From JBKEAJ01 sp047974415 (GTDB lineage Bacteria; Bacteroidota; Bacteroidia; Bacteroidales; Prolixibacteraceae), in the NCBI GenBank assembly GCA_047974415.1, contig JBKECH010000011.1, forward strand, positions 1 to 64,000: a stretch of DNA of 64,000 nt. Reading direction: 5' to 3'. The position numbers and the translations under genes were made by a program. This document shows positions 1 to 9,073 of the stretch, one piece after another. Numbering within the stretch: the first letter of the stretch is position 1; every line of letters begins with the position of its first letter. Below the pieces are notes generated by a model. That model had not been told where the DNA came from. It saw only the letters and a list, made by a program, of their open reading frames with translations, and did no database searches.

Positions 1-822
1 AATAATAATGAGGATGGAGGAATAACCCCTCCCGACATAAGCAATGTGCGTTCAGACTCCTTACCAGGGCAGATAGTTCTAAGATGGGACATGCCCAGCG
101 ATTCTGGCGTAATATACTACACTAAAGTTAGTTACTACGACCATGCAAAGCAGAAAAATGTAGTTAACCTGTCCAGTTGCGATTCTCTATTGGTGGACAA
201 TACATTAAACAAGTACGGAGAATATAACTTTGTTCTGACTCCTTATAGCCATACTGATACCCCTGGAAACAGTACTGAGTATGCGGGAGTGTCAGGACAT
301 GCACCTATTACGGAAGAATTTTTAGATGAAGAGAAGCTGAACTTTACAGAGGAACATGTAGAAGGAAATTCCATTCAGGATGGTAACATGAACCCTCCAA
401 TGAATCTTTTTGATGGGGATGAATCTACAATATACCACTCAAGATGGAGAGGTACACCTCCTAAGCCTGCATGGTTAAAATTTGACTTACAGCAGGAAAT
501 AAAAGCTTTTAAAATAAATTGGGGACCACGGACAGATAACTCAAATGGAAAACCCTCTGACGTAGATTTGTTTGGTAGTGTTGACGGCGAAGAGTGGTTC
601 TTAATAGTGAACCTGACCAAAGAGAAAGACGGTCTGCCAGTAACACAAAAAGACTGGTTTAGATCTCCCATGTACAAAGCTACTAAGGCATTTAAATATC
701 TAAAGCTAAGCGTAAATGATACAGATGGCAACGATAACAAAGGTTTTTGGAGTATGAGTGAACTTGAGATATACAAGGTTAATCTTAAGATTATAAATCC
801 GGAAGCTCCTGATTCAGAGTAG
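1..822 (+). CDS. Surface glycan-binding-type protein, DUF4959-like plus F5/8 type C domain (5' end outside window)
   Basis: The reading frame is open from the first base to the TAG at 820-822, so the gene enters from the left and its N-terminus, with any lipoprotein signal, is not visible. The first ~95 visible residues look like the fibronectin-like DUF4959 fold (LRWDMP near the start, then PYSHTDTPGNST). The last ~150 residues are a discoidin (F5/8 type C, DUF5000-like) domain: DGDEST, then WLKFDLQQEI, and the closing MSELEIYKV strand. Proteins of this build are usually encoded beside SusC/SusD pairs in Bacteroidota polysaccharide utilisation loci and are exported to the cell surface to hold glycan. 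By inference a SusCD pair may lie just left of the window. Binding specificity cannot be read from the sequence. Confidence 0.75.
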   Translation, partial: NNNEDGGITPPDISNVRSDSLPGQIVLRWDMPSDSGVIYYTKVSYYDHAKQKNVVNLSSCDSLLVDNTLNKYGEYNFVLTPYSHTDTPGNSTEYAGVSGHAPITEEFLDEEKLNFTEEHVEGNSIQDGNMNPPMNLFDGDESTIYHSRWRGTPPKPAWLKFDLQQEIKAFKINWGPRTDNSNGKPSDVDLFGSVDGEEWFLIVNLTKEKDGLPVTQKDWFRSPMYKATKAFKYLKLSVNDTDGNDNKGFWSMSELEIYKVNLKIINPEAPDSE

Positions 823-838
823 TAAAATAGCTTTTGTG

Positions 839-871
839 GGGCAAGCCTCTGGTCTATATCAAGGCTTGCCC
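839..871 (+). terminator. Hairpin terminator after the discoidin-domain gene
   Basis: A perfect 9-bp stem (GGGCAAGCC / GGCTTGCCC) with a 15-base loop begins 16 bases after the stop codon and is followed by TTATT. The right arm plus flank (ATATCAAGGCTTGC) also matches the inner part of repeat R1, so this may be a decayed R1 remnant acting as a terminator. Confidence 0.5.
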
Positions 872-1102
872 TTATTCTCCAGCACAAAGTGCACTTACTT
901 ACACAAATACTAAACCGCTAATGGCATAATAATAACTTATAGCTCTGTAGACACCGAATCTATTATAGCTCAGGAAATGAAACAAGAGGTAAAACCACAA
1001 GGGGATAGATCCTATAGAAGAAAATAAAAAATATTGAAAATTAGAAAAATGACTACTAGGCATAAGTTGTTGGTTAGTAGTTGTTAGTAAAATATAAAAT
1101 AC

Positions 1103-3337
1103 ATGAGACAGATGAAAAAAAGATTCTTATATGCGCTCCTACTCATAAGTGCTGTGTCGCTATTTTCTTGTACGAAAAGTGGCATGGAAGAAGAGGAAGA
1201 TGACAAGAAAGTACCAAAATTAGAAATTTCGAGCGAAAGAGTGGAGTTCGACCGTATTAGCTCTTCGCAAGAAATAGATGTTAGCACCAATCAGGATAGT
1301 GTTGCCTGCAAATCAAATGCAGCTTGGTGCTCAGCCAGCTACAACAATGGTAAGATTAGTATCAGTGTTATTACAAATTCACAAACTACTACACGCACGG
1401 GTTCTATAAACGTAAAAGCAGCCTCTATTTCTCGCTCCATAACGGTGTCGCAAAAAGGCTTAGATTCCTATAATGATGATATTGCTGAGGATGTTAAAAT
1501 CGCCATCTCGTCTGCCTCTACAAGTTCTGCCCAACCAAGCGCAGGTATAGAGTTGTCTTATGATGGAAATTACGGCACTAACTATCACTCAAAGTGGGCT
1601 AATGGGGCAAGCGATTATTTTCCCATCGATCTGGTATATAATTTTACAGATTGTCCCTCAATGAATTACCTTGTATATTATCCTAGGAATTCGGGTTCGA
1701 ACGGCAATATAAAAGAGTTTGAGTTGTGGGTGTCTACAAAAGATAAGCCCACAATGACAAAATACGGAGATTACGATTTTGAGGGTAGCTCTAGCACTAG
1801 TATAATATCTTTTTCTCCTGCACTAGTTAATCCGACGAGTATTAAATTTGTGGTGAAATCGGGTGACGGTGATGGACAGGGCTTTGTTTCTTGTGCGGAG
1901 ATGGAGTTCTACCAGAGTAATCCTGAAAATTTTGACTACCTTACAGTCTTTACTGACAATAGTTGTTCGGAGCTGAAAGCAGGTGTTAACCAGTCTGATA
2001 TAGATGCAATACAGAGTGAGCTGTTTAAAGATTTGGCCACTGAGATATTTAACGAAAAATACGATAAGGAGTTTAGAGTACAAAGCTACAAGCCATGGGA
2101 AGACCCAAAAATCATGGCGAGTGTAAATAAAACTAGCCCATATAGTTTAAGAGACAACCCTACAGGTATTTTCGTTTCTACTGGCGAGAAGTTAATATTT
2201 TTTGCCGAGAACCCCAAGAACGAAAGAGCTTCGATTATCATACAAGATCTACACAAAGGCTTTGGAGGGAGCACTTATCCTGTAACAAATGGAGTGAACA
2301 GCATAGATGTTAGCGCTGGAGGTCTTATATACGTGATGTATCATACCAATACAGCCACGGAGAGTGCCGTGAAAATAAATTTTGTGACTGGAACTGTCAA
2401 TGGTTACTTCGACAGTCAGAAACACAAAAAAGAAGACTGGAAAAGAATCCTTGACAATGCAACATACAAGCACTTTGACGTGCTAGGAAAATATGCTCAT
2501 ATGACCTTCCCTACCGAAGACTTTAGAACCAATACTCCCGACGGCTTGGCTCTGGTAAATAAGTACGATGAGATGGTGAGAATGGAAATGGAATTTATGG
2601 GTCTATTTAAATACGACAAAGTATTTAAAAACCGTATGTATTTCCATGTTTTTTATACAGATGGTCATATGTATGCCACCTCATACAGAACAGCTTATGC
2701 AGACTATACCATAGATGGCATAGTGTCCTTAGGCGAGTTTACCTCAAGTCCTTGGGGACCTGCTCACGAAGTTGGGCATTGTAACCAAACTCGTCCAGGT
2801 ATGAAGTGGGCAGGTATGACTGAGGTCACAAACAATATACTGTCGCTACATGTAGAAACTTCGTGGGGCAATACTAGCCGTCTGACACGAGAAAAAAGAT
2901 ACTCGGCTGCGGTTGCAGATATCGTTGAAGGTAAAATCCCACACAATGATGCCGATAATGTCTTCAATAAACTAGTGCCTTTCTGGCAACTGAAGTTGTA
3001 CCTTATGGATGTCTTAGGGAAGAAAGAGTTCTACAAGGAAATGTATGAACATACCAGAAATCACGACGACTCAGGAACTGACCAGGGAGAACATCAGCTT
3101 AATTTTGTGAAAACAGCCTGCCAGATTGCAAATTTAGACTTGACCGAATTTTTCGAGCAATGGGGTTTCTTGTATCCAATAGACAGAGAGGTGGACGACT
3201 ACAGCAAGAAGTGGTTTAAGATTACACAAGAGCAAATTGATGCTGTGAAAGCAGAAATTGCAGCAAAAAATTATCCTAAGCCAAAACATCACGACATATA
3301 CAAAATTACGGATGGGAATGTGTCAACTTACAAGTAG
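1103..3337 (+). CDS. M60-like metallopeptidase lipoprotein with BACON and discoidin domains
   Basis: Predicted cell-surface gluzincin zinc peptidase of the M60-like/enhancin group, whose characterised members cut mucin-type glycoproteins. Visible order: lipoprotein signal ending LFSC (about residue 23); BACON domain (about 40-120); F5/8 type C-like domain (about 130-275); a linker/N-terminal M60 accessory region; catalytic domain from about 400. The zinc motif is HEVGH at 555-559, with Glu574 in MTEVTNN as the likely third ligand. ATG at 1103 was chosen; a second ATG at 1112 would give an equally good signal peptide. It follows another discoidin-domain gene on the same strand by 280 bp, with a terminator between, so it is probably transcribed separately. 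The glycoprotein target is inferred from the family. Confidence 0.85.
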   Translation: MRQMKKRFLYALLLISAVSLFSCTKSGMEEEEDDKKVPKLEISSERVEFDRISSSQEIDVSTNQDSVACKSNAAWCSASYNNGKISISVITNSQTTTRTGSINVKAASISRSITVSQKGLDSYNDDIAEDVKIAISSASTSSAQPSAGIELSYDGNYGTNYHSKWANGASDYFPIDLVYNFTDCPSMNYLVYYPRNSGSNGNIKEFELWVSTKDKPTMTKYGDYDFEGSSSTSIISFSPALVNPTSIKFVVKSGDGDGQGFVSCAEMEFYQSNPENFDYLTVFTDNSCSELKAGVNQSDIDAIQSELFKDLATEIFNEKYDKEFRVQSYKPWEDPKIMASVNKTSPYSLRDNPTGIFVSTGEKLIFFAENPKNERASIIIQDLHKGFGGSTYPVTNGVNSIDVSAGGLIYVMYHTNTATESAVKINFVTGTVNGYFDSQKHKKEDWKRILDNATYKHFDVLGKYAHMTFPTEDFRTNTPDGLALVNKYDEMVRMEMEFMGLFKYDKVFKNRMYFHVFYTDGHMYATSYRTAYADYTIDGIVSLGEFTSSPWGPAHEVGHCNQTRPGMKWAGMTEVTNNILSLHVETSWGNTSRLTREKRYSAAVADIVEGKIPHNDADNVFNKLVPFWQLKLYLMDVLGKKEFYKEMYEHTRNHDDSGTDQGEHQLNFVKTACQIANLDLTEFFEQWGFLYPIDREVDDYSKKWFKITQEQIDAVKAEIAAKNYPKPKHHDIYKITDGNVSTYK

Positions 3338-3382
3338 GGACGAACCTACGTGTTCGCCCTCTCTTACCTGCCTATAAAGATG

Positions 3383-3422
3383 AAATCTCGCCAATGTAAG
3401 TACACTTATATTGGCGAGATTT
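3383..3422 (+). terminator. Strong hairpin terminator after the M60 peptidase gene
   Basis: A 19-bp stem (3383-3401 with 3404-3422, one G-T pair) around a two-base loop, starting 45 bases after the stop codon and ending in TTT. The near-perfect symmetry means it could act in both directions. Confidence 0.7.
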
Positions 3423-3472
3423 ATTCATGCCATAGGCTTTAGGCATATAGCTTATAGCCTATAGCCTATGGT

Positions 3473-3499
3473 TTACAGCTTATTGCAGTATTTTAAACA
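3473..3499 (+). repeat. R3 short repeat, copy 1
   Basis: A 27-base segment containing ACAGCTTATTGCA that recurs in inverted orientation at 8451-8477 with 25 of 27 bases identical. It is preceded by palindromic TATAGCCTATAGCC-type sequence (3431-3470); related AT-rich TATAGCCTA runs also precede the other copy. The two copies bracket the 5-kb segment holding the DUF1016 remnant, repeat R1-a and the two unassigned glycosidase-like genes. Confidence 0.5.
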
Positions 3500-3735
3500 T
3501 TGGCACAAAGGAGAATGCCAATTGTCGGATTTTCATCAGACAATTTCTCGTTTCTATCGTGGTAGCTCACATACATTTGCAGTTGTCCAATATCAGTATG
3601 AGTGATCTTATGTGTCTTAATTTCAATAATTACGAAAGAGCGTAATAAACGATTATAAAAAACCAAGCCAATAAAGGACTCATCATCTTCCAACAAAATT
3701 CGTTTTTGTCTTGCAACAAATGAAAATCCATTACC
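3493..3735 (-). pseudogene. C-terminal fragment of a DUF1016 (YhcG-type) PD-(D/E)XK nuclease gene, cut by repeat R1-a
   Basis: The minus-strand frame reads GNGFSFVARQKRILLEDDE, then GLVFYNRLLRSFVIIEIKTHKI and ends NPTIGILLCANV. This is the C-terminal nuclease half of DUF1016 proteins (family form: ..IDLVFYN...IELK...NPxIGIILC). The longest start-to-stop reading begins only at an ATG at 3696, but in-frame homology runs back to about 3735, exactly where repeat R1-a starts, and nothing matching DUF1016 is seen beyond the repeat. So at least two thirds of the gene is missing. The Asp of the family IDLVFY motif is Gly here (FIGLVFY), while the IEIK part is kept. Non-functional remnant, probably of a horizontally acquired gene. 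Confidence 0.75.
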
Positions 3736-3882
3736 TAGTGTCTGTCCATAATGTCTGGAGTCTGGACTATAAAGTTAAATATCAAGGCTTGCAAGACTTG
3801 GTGAATAGGGAGTTTACTTGTGTAAATGACTAATTCGCAAAGTGAGCATAACGCAGATGTTGGACTTTATGGACGGAATCTA
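3736..3882 (+). repeat. R1 element, copy a (147 bp, full length)
   Basis: Starts TAGTGTCTGTCCATAATGTC and ends GACGGAATCTA. The two ends are imperfect inverted repeats, and an inner pair (GGTGAATAGGGAGTTTAC / GTAAATGACTAATTCGC) forms a second stem. It lies between the DUF1016 remnant and the convergent gene at 3924-6203, whose stop codon is 41 bp away. Full-length relatives are at 28323, 31754, 34585, 37160, 37829, 45679 and 55594. Confidence 0.85.
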
Positions 3883-3923
3883 ATTAATCGGAAATACTAC
3901 CTTTAATAGAACTCAGGTCAATT

Positions 3924-6203
3924 TTAATATCCTTCTGCCCTTTGTAGCTTGAAGGTCTCTGTACTTTCGCCATTAACAAGACGATGCAAAGTCCAATTAT
4001 TTTCATCCTTTGCTTTCAGTCGCCAGCTGAAAGCAGGGTTGCGCAAGAGCTTCTTTATGGCACGCGGGAAAGCATTTGCTCTGCGAGCGTCTTCCCAGGT
4101 GCGTATGGCGGTAAATATCATATCTTTCTGGGGACAACTCTCTACATCGTCTTGACCTATAGATAGAAAGTAAGTAGCTCCATATCCAATAGATATTGCT
4201 TGTACGTGTTCGTATTGCTCGACAGTCGATGTGTCTTTGATTGCAAAATTGCCACCAAATGACACTGGGTAATAATTTGAGTAAGTCACATCTCGCAAAT
4301 CTTTTCCTTGGCTGGTGGTACTTCCCCATTCTCGCGTGTCGATATTGTATAGATTGCGTCCGCCACCAACATTCCACATACTCTGATAGTGCCATGAGCC
4401 TTCTGACAAAGTTGCTCCGGAGAAACGTATATATGGCACTCCTAGCTCCTTCCCTCGTTCGAACATTCTGCGAAAGAAGCGTTTAGCGGAATAATATCCA
4501 TGTCCATTGTTGAAAAGAAATTCCTGTCCATCGAAATCATAGAGAGTAAGTCCACTACGAGCAGAAACTTCGGCGTAGTACTCGGCTATTTTGTCTTGCA
4601 AAGCCAAATTTGGAATCAGACCATCATAGCCGTAATTGATAGTTACTTGTAGTTTGTATACCGCATCATTGGCTTTATGGGTTTCCGCTTTGGTGCCCCA
4701 ATAGCCACGTGTCACATTCAATAGTCGATAAGGTTCCTCTGTCGAAACGCCTAAATAGTGTATTAATTCGCCTCCTATTTTGACGATATTCAGATTTTTA
4801 CAATGCCCCTCCCAACTGGCAATTTCTTCCATATATTTTGGGTCGTCGATTACAATAATCGTATCTTCGGGTGTTATATCTTCTAGTAGTGTTCGTTTTT
4901 GTTGATAGCAAAGGCTGTCGCTTGGCTCAGGGCTAGCGTCCATTGTACCTGGCGCTAAAGAGTTGGTAATGTTGACACGTCCGAGCATCAGCCCCTGGGC
5001 ATCAGCCATGTCGGCAAATTCCCGATGTGATTTATTGCCAGATTGAAAGTGAAAAGGTTTCTTCGCTTGGTCCTTGCCATCCAAATATCCCTCGTTACTA
5101 CGATCTGGACGCAGGAAGCTTTGGTCGTAAGCATGAATTGCAGGAAATCCTAAGCGAGTAGTGTATGATATTATACTGTCGTATTTATTGCCATAGGTCA
5201 TGGCATCAGGGCTGTAGGCAGAAGGGTCTTTTATCCACTTGCCTCTTACTTTAGGGTAAGGTAGTCCTTCTTTGAGCACAATGTCTTGTATAACATCCAA
5301 TAGAGCAGTGCTGTCAGGACTTCCCCATAAGGCGACCGATGAGCCGATATAATCGACACCTGGAATTGGCTCTACATCAATGTGATTAGGGATATTAGCA
5401 GGCATGTTGGGGATGAGAGAATAGAACACCTGGCGAGCCTTGCTCCTATCGCGAGACTGATAGTTAAGGTAGATGCGACCAAGGCTGTCCACTAAAGCTG
5501 CATTGCCGTACATTATTCGGTAGTAGGGTTCTTTATTGGCATAGAAAGCCACGTCGCTGATGCCATTTCCTCCCAAGGTAAACACTTGCCCTTCATGCAA
5601 ACTGTCTGGCAAGGGGTAGCGCTCGGCGTCTGGCGTATGGATGATATACTGAAAAGGAGCAGCATCGCCTTCTATGTCTGGAGTCCCCCCTAAAGTATTG
5701 TCATTTAAAGCCAATACGCCAATGCTGTAGTTTATTGCTTCGGAGGTGTCGCGTGCCACTCCAATAATCTCTCCTAGCAGGTTGGTGATATTAGTATGAT
5801 AAGTTCCCCACTGAACGGCATCGATACCCATACGTGGTTCTAGGCTACTCAAGGTCAATTTGAAGTATTTTTCTTTGGTTTGCAAAGATACTTTTGCCAC
5901 CGAACCATTTGGGTAATCTAGTGTAATACAATTAGTAGAGCCATCGTAAACGGCTTTTTGTGGCGTATAGTACTCTTTTTTCTCACTGTTGTAGAGCGAC
6001 AGCAATGGCGACGGTTTGTCGGCAGGACTGAATTCCCTATTTGGAGATACAGTCATGTTCTTCATGCTAGTAATATACCCTTTGTTATTAATGCTAATTC
6101 TGAAATAGTCTGTTTGAAAATCCAGATTGTTTTTGTTTGAACAGGCAAAGAACATCAAGGTCGTAACCAAGATAACGAAACTCTTTTTACACATATTATC
6201 CAT
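3924..6203 (-). CDS. Secreted lipoprotein, probable glycoside hydrolase of unassigned family
   Basis: 759 aa with a lipoprotein signal (MCKKSFVILVTTLMFFAC, lipobox FFAC). The N-terminal ~280 residues look like a beta-sandwich of the kind that precedes glycosidase barrels (NKGYITSMKN, then WGTYHTN). The C-terminal half reads like a (beta/alpha)8 barrel: KVRGKWIKDPSAY, FPAIHAYDQSFL, GLTLYDFDGQEF, VPYIRFSGAT. Acidic residues in LYDFDGQE are candidate catalytic positions, but this is a guess. I do not recognise a CAZy family. It follows the gene at 6212-8449 by 8 bp on the same strand, so the two form an operon and may act on the same glycan. The start at 6203 (MDNM) could instead be the ATG 9 bases downstream, which begins the signal peptide directly. 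Confidence 0.6.
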   Translation of the reverse strand: MDNMCKKSFVILVTTLMFFACSNKNNLDFQTDYFRISINNKGYITSMKNMTVSPNREFSPADKPSPLLSLYNSEKKEYYTPQKAVYDGSTNCITLDYPNGSVAKVSLQTKEKYFKLTLSSLEPRMGIDAVQWGTYHTNITNLLGEIIGVARDTSEAINYSIGVLALNDNTLGGTPDIEGDAAPFQYIIHTPDAERYPLPDSLHEGQVFTLGGNGISDVAFYANKEPYYRIMYGNAALVDSLGRIYLNYQSRDRSKARQVFYSLIPNMPANIPNHIDVEPIPGVDYIGSSVALWGSPDSTALLDVIQDIVLKEGLPYPKVRGKWIKDPSAYSPDAMTYGNKYDSIISYTTRLGFPAIHAYDQSFLRPDRSNEGYLDGKDQAKKPFHFQSGNKSHREFADMADAQGLMLGRVNITNSLAPGTMDASPEPSDSLCYQQKRTLLEDITPEDTIIVIDDPKYMEEIASWEGHCKNLNIVKIGGELIHYLGVSTEEPYRLLNVTRGYWGTKAETHKANDAVYKLQVTINYGYDGLIPNLALQDKIAEYYAEVSARSGLTLYDFDGQEFLFNNGHGYYSAKRFFRRMFERGKELGVPYIRFSGATLSEGSWHYQSMWNVGGGRNLYNIDTREWGSTTSQGKDLRDVTYSNYYPVSFGGNFAIKDTSTVEQYEHVQAISIGYGATYFLSIGQDDVESCPQKDMIFTAIRTWEDARRANAFPRAIKKLLRNPAFSWRLKAKDENNWTLHRLVNGESTETFKLQRAEGY

Positions 6204-6211
6204 ATAAAATA

Positions 6212-8449
6212 TTAATTTGTTTTCAATTTATAGTTTTCCGTTTTCCCTGCCTTCACCGTCACCTTGTCGCTCCAGTTTAGAAATGCATTGTCGCCTAGTG
6301 GTCTGAGAGTATCTTCCGCTTTCTCGGCAAGGATTGTTATAGTGGCATCATAGGCCGTAGGGTTTGTTATTTGTAGTATTACTTGTTTGTTGTCCTTTTT
6401 TATAATTGTTGCTTCTACATGGTCGAATACATATAAAGAACCGATGTCAGTACGGACGTAGATACTTGGTATTTCCAGAGCCATTAGAGCGCCGTTCGTT
6501 TCGTTCCATCCAGTTTTGCCACCGTCGCCTCGCGAGCCTCTACTGTCCGCATCGCAATATGTCAGCCTTTCTGTGATTTTCCCATTTGGCTGAATACCTT
6601 CAGCATGCGCATGGATTACATCCCTTAGGAGCTCGGCGTACACAGTGTCCCCCAGTGCACGATACAGCTTAAACAGAGCATCGCCAGACTGTGTGCAGAA
6701 TCCTGGTGCTCCGTGTTTATTTTGTGTGCTTGCCCATACGGCGCCAGTCAGGTTTGCTCCAAGTTTTGCCAATGGTGTATTCTCTGGCAAGCGGTAATGG
6801 AAAGAGACGGTCCATGTGGCACAAAGGTTTGCTAAATCGGATGATTGTTTTAGGAACTTATTCTCTCCGCTTACTTCAAAAAGTGTCATCAGAGAGGTCA
6901 TCAAAGCAACAGCTGTTTCTGAATCAGCATTTTGCAGAATATCGCCACAACCTCCTGAAGTAAAACCTACTAACGCAAAGTTGTTATAATAATCCTTTGC
7001 GGCTTTTTTAGCAATTTCCAAATAATGGGCATTGTTGTAATAAACAGATGCTAGCGCTAGTCCTGCCACAGCCATAGCACCGCTGGTAGTATTGTAGACA
7101 GCAATGTCGCCAGTCTCCACGTTCAAATAGTTGCCCCAAGTTTCGTGTTTCTCCCACGTATTTACAAAAGCATCAGCCAACATACGGACATTAGTTTCCC
7201 ACATTGGGTCGATGGCATCTGCCTTTCCTTGTTTTTTTAACAGCATAAATTGTTTCACCATCCAATAAAGAATATCTCCATTTTTGCGCGTCAGGGCTAC
7301 TCCTGGGTGATTGACTGCTGCATCGCGAGAAAAAGGCTTTCCGTCAGCACCTAGCACATCGTAATAATATCCACTTTTGCCTTTTGCGCGAGGCAGAGCA
7401 AAGTCGAAAGTGTTCTTTACCCTTTGCAAGTGCTCTGCATCATCCAATGCCAGCATAGGATATGTGTTCATCAGTCCTCCTATCCAGCCGTACGACATCC
7501 AGTCGGCATTCTCGGGGCAATAATATTGCCACTGCTTGCCAACATAGTAGCGGTCGTCTATGTTTTTTGTCATGCGTGTTAGCACTTCACTCATTGGCAT
7601 TAGATTACGAGGTGCTTTGTTGCAGGCATGAGACTTGCGCTCTTTCATGAAACGGGCTAGTAGTTGGGGGACATCCTTGCATGGGAAAACAACTTCCTTT
7701 ACTCGGATTACAATCTGCTCGCCTTGCTTTATTGTTACTCCGCGGTCGGGGCTTTTGCTGAAGCCTATAAACTCAGGCTTACGTTGGCGCACACCAGGAG
7801 CGCTTATAATAAATGATGCCACACTTCGGTCTGCTGTTTCTTCTACAATCAGAGCATGGTCCAGGATCTGCTTGTTCCAGTCTATTCCTTGGTCGGTTAG
7901 CAGGAATGTCCCTTTTTGTTTTGTGCGGTTCAAGATGCTAATTGCTGGAGTTGCCGTATTACTTACATTTACCTCTAGACGAGAGTTTGCGCCATATTCA
8001 GGAGATAACTGAGGAATAGGGTTTGAGGTAAGTGCCAAGTCTTTCCTGCGATAATCGGTATCGTCTAAACCAGTAGCATAGGCACGGTTGACGATACGCT
8101 GCCGGTTGCCGTTATATACCGAAGAGGGAATCATAACGTAATTGTCGCTACTCCAGTCATATTGATCGAAGGCGACAGCCACACCAGCGTCTTTCATGTC
8201 CTTTTTTGCTGTAAATGTGAAGATGTATGTTTTGCCATCTTCCTCATTTACCTGCTCCGTACTTACCTCCCAGCCAGAGTTTGTGGATATCTCGTTGCAT
8301 TGTTTTAGCTCAGCTTCCTTGTAAGTGCACTCTAACAAGCGAATAGTAGAGGAAGCTTTCCTCACTGTCGGCAACCAAGAAGGCTGAGCCTTTGCGCACA
8401 CATTAACCCCAAAAAGGCAGATGGCACACACGATAATTACATTTTTCAT
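6212..8449 (-). CDS. Secreted (alpha/alpha)-barrel type protein, probable glycoside hydrolase or lyase of unassigned family
   Basis: The ATG at 8447-8449 starts a clean Sec signal (MKNVIIVCAICLFGVNVCAKAQ); a longer reading from TTG at 8467 only adds seven residues and lies in repeat R3, so the ATG is preferred (745 aa). Residues ~30-290 look like an all-beta sandwich. Residues ~300-640 are helical with Trp/Tyr/Gly-rich turns (QWQYYCPENADWMSYGW, GNYLNVETGDIAVYNTTSGAM, GAPGFCTQSGDALFKLY), resembling six-hairpin (alpha/alpha) toroid glycosidases. A short beta domain closes the protein. First gene of a two-gene operon with 3924-6203. Family and substrate are not recognisable by eye; assignment as a carbohydrate-active enzyme is inference from fold cues and neighbours. 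Confidence 0.55.
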   Translation of the reverse strand: MKNVIIVCAICLFGVNVCAKAQPSWLPTVRKASSTIRLLECTYKEAELKQCNEISTNSGWEVSTEQVNEEDGKTYIFTFTAKKDMKDAGVAVAFDQYDWSSDNYVMIPSSVYNGNRQRIVNRAYATGLDDTDYRRKDLALTSNPIPQLSPEYGANSRLEVNVSNTATPAISILNRTKQKGTFLLTDQGIDWNKQILDHALIVEETADRSVASFIISAPGVRQRKPEFIGFSKSPDRGVTIKQGEQIVIRVKEVVFPCKDVPQLLARFMKERKSHACNKAPRNLMPMSEVLTRMTKNIDDRYYVGKQWQYYCPENADWMSYGWIGGLMNTYPMLALDDAEHLQRVKNTFDFALPRAKGKSGYYYDVLGADGKPFSRDAAVNHPGVALTRKNGDILYWMVKQFMLLKKQGKADAIDPMWETNVRMLADAFVNTWEKHETWGNYLNVETGDIAVYNTTSGAMAVAGLALASVYYNNAHYLEIAKKAAKDYYNNFALVGFTSGGCGDILQNADSETAVALMTSLMTLFEVSGENKFLKQSSDLANLCATWTVSFHYRLPENTPLAKLGANLTGAVWASTQNKHGAPGFCTQSGDALFKLYRALGDTVYAELLRDVIHAHAEGIQPNGKITERLTYCDADSRGSRGDGGKTGWNETNGALMALEIPSIYVRTDIGSLYVFDHVEATIIKKDNKQVILQITNPTAYDATITILAEKAEDTLRPLGDNAFLNWSDKVTVKAGKTENYKLKTN

Positions 8450-8450
8450 C

Positions 8451-8477
8451 TGTTTAAAATTTTGCAATAAGCTGTAA
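8451..8477 (-). repeat. R3 short repeat, copy 2 (inverted relative to 3473-3499)
   Basis: Reads on the minus strand as the same 27-base segment as 3473-3499 with two differences. It lies directly against the start codon of the 6212-8449 gene, so it forms part of that gene's leader. Confidence 0.5.
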
Positions 8478-9008
8478 GCTCTAGGTATATAGCCTACCGT
8501 ATATAGCTTTTAAGCTTTTGCTGGTTTATTAATCATCCTCCTGTGTGTAGCTAGGTTTATAGCCTACAGCATGAAGGTTTCATATCTTCATATTTTATTT
8601 ATTCAGTCCTAAAAATCATTGTTCTAATGCGTTCATTTCACTCACATTTAGCCTATAAACACTAACATCAAACAAGCCATCATGTAATCTGTCTGCTCCA
8701 ATAGTGCAACCAAAGAGAGCCAGATAATTGCACTTAAAAACAAGCCTTGATACTCCTAATTATTAATACAACTATCAGGCAAATAACATTTATCCAAAAA
8801 TATTATTTTAGGTATTTTTAAGGGAGGAGCGTCTGCGACCGCTCTTTTGGTTAAATAAGCATAAATATTCGTAAATATAGTTTCTGTGAGGCTTTGTTTG
8901 TTTATGTGTTTCGAGGTAAGTGCTTGGTAATCAATGGTAGTTTTTTACTTTTGTTTATTGTAATCTCAGATTCAGACTTTTAATATGAACTAGCAAGAAG
9001 CCTAAGTG
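8478..9008. other. Intergenic region between divergent units
   Basis: No convincing gene on either strand. It holds TATAGCCTA-type AT-rich runs (8478-8570), a small hairpin GAGCG/CGCTC followed by TTTT at 8827-8848, and a minus-strand TATTTTTG box (8795-8802) that could serve the leftward operon, though no -33 box is visible for it. An ACAAGCCTTGATA segment near 8742 resembles the interior of repeat R1 and may be a decayed remnant. Confidence 0.4.
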
Positions 9009-9039
9009 TTGTGAGAGAGGAATAAAATCAATACCTTTG
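9009..9039 (+). promoter_or_regulatory. Promoter of the rpsL ribosomal supercluster
   Basis: TTG at 9009-9011 and TACCTTTG at 9032-9039, separated by exactly 20 bases, match the Bacteroidota housekeeping promoter (TTTG near -33, TAnnTTTG near -7). The predicted start of transcription is around 9046, about 28 bases before the rpsL ATG. Confidence 0.75.
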
Positions 9040-9073
9040 TGCCGCTTAATGTAAAAAATATTGATTAGTAATT

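Noticed and set aside
375..887. 170-codon minus-strand frame opposite the discoidin gene
   Set aside because: It lies antisense to a clearly coding frame with known domain motifs; composition is Ser/Leu-rich as expected for a shadow frame.
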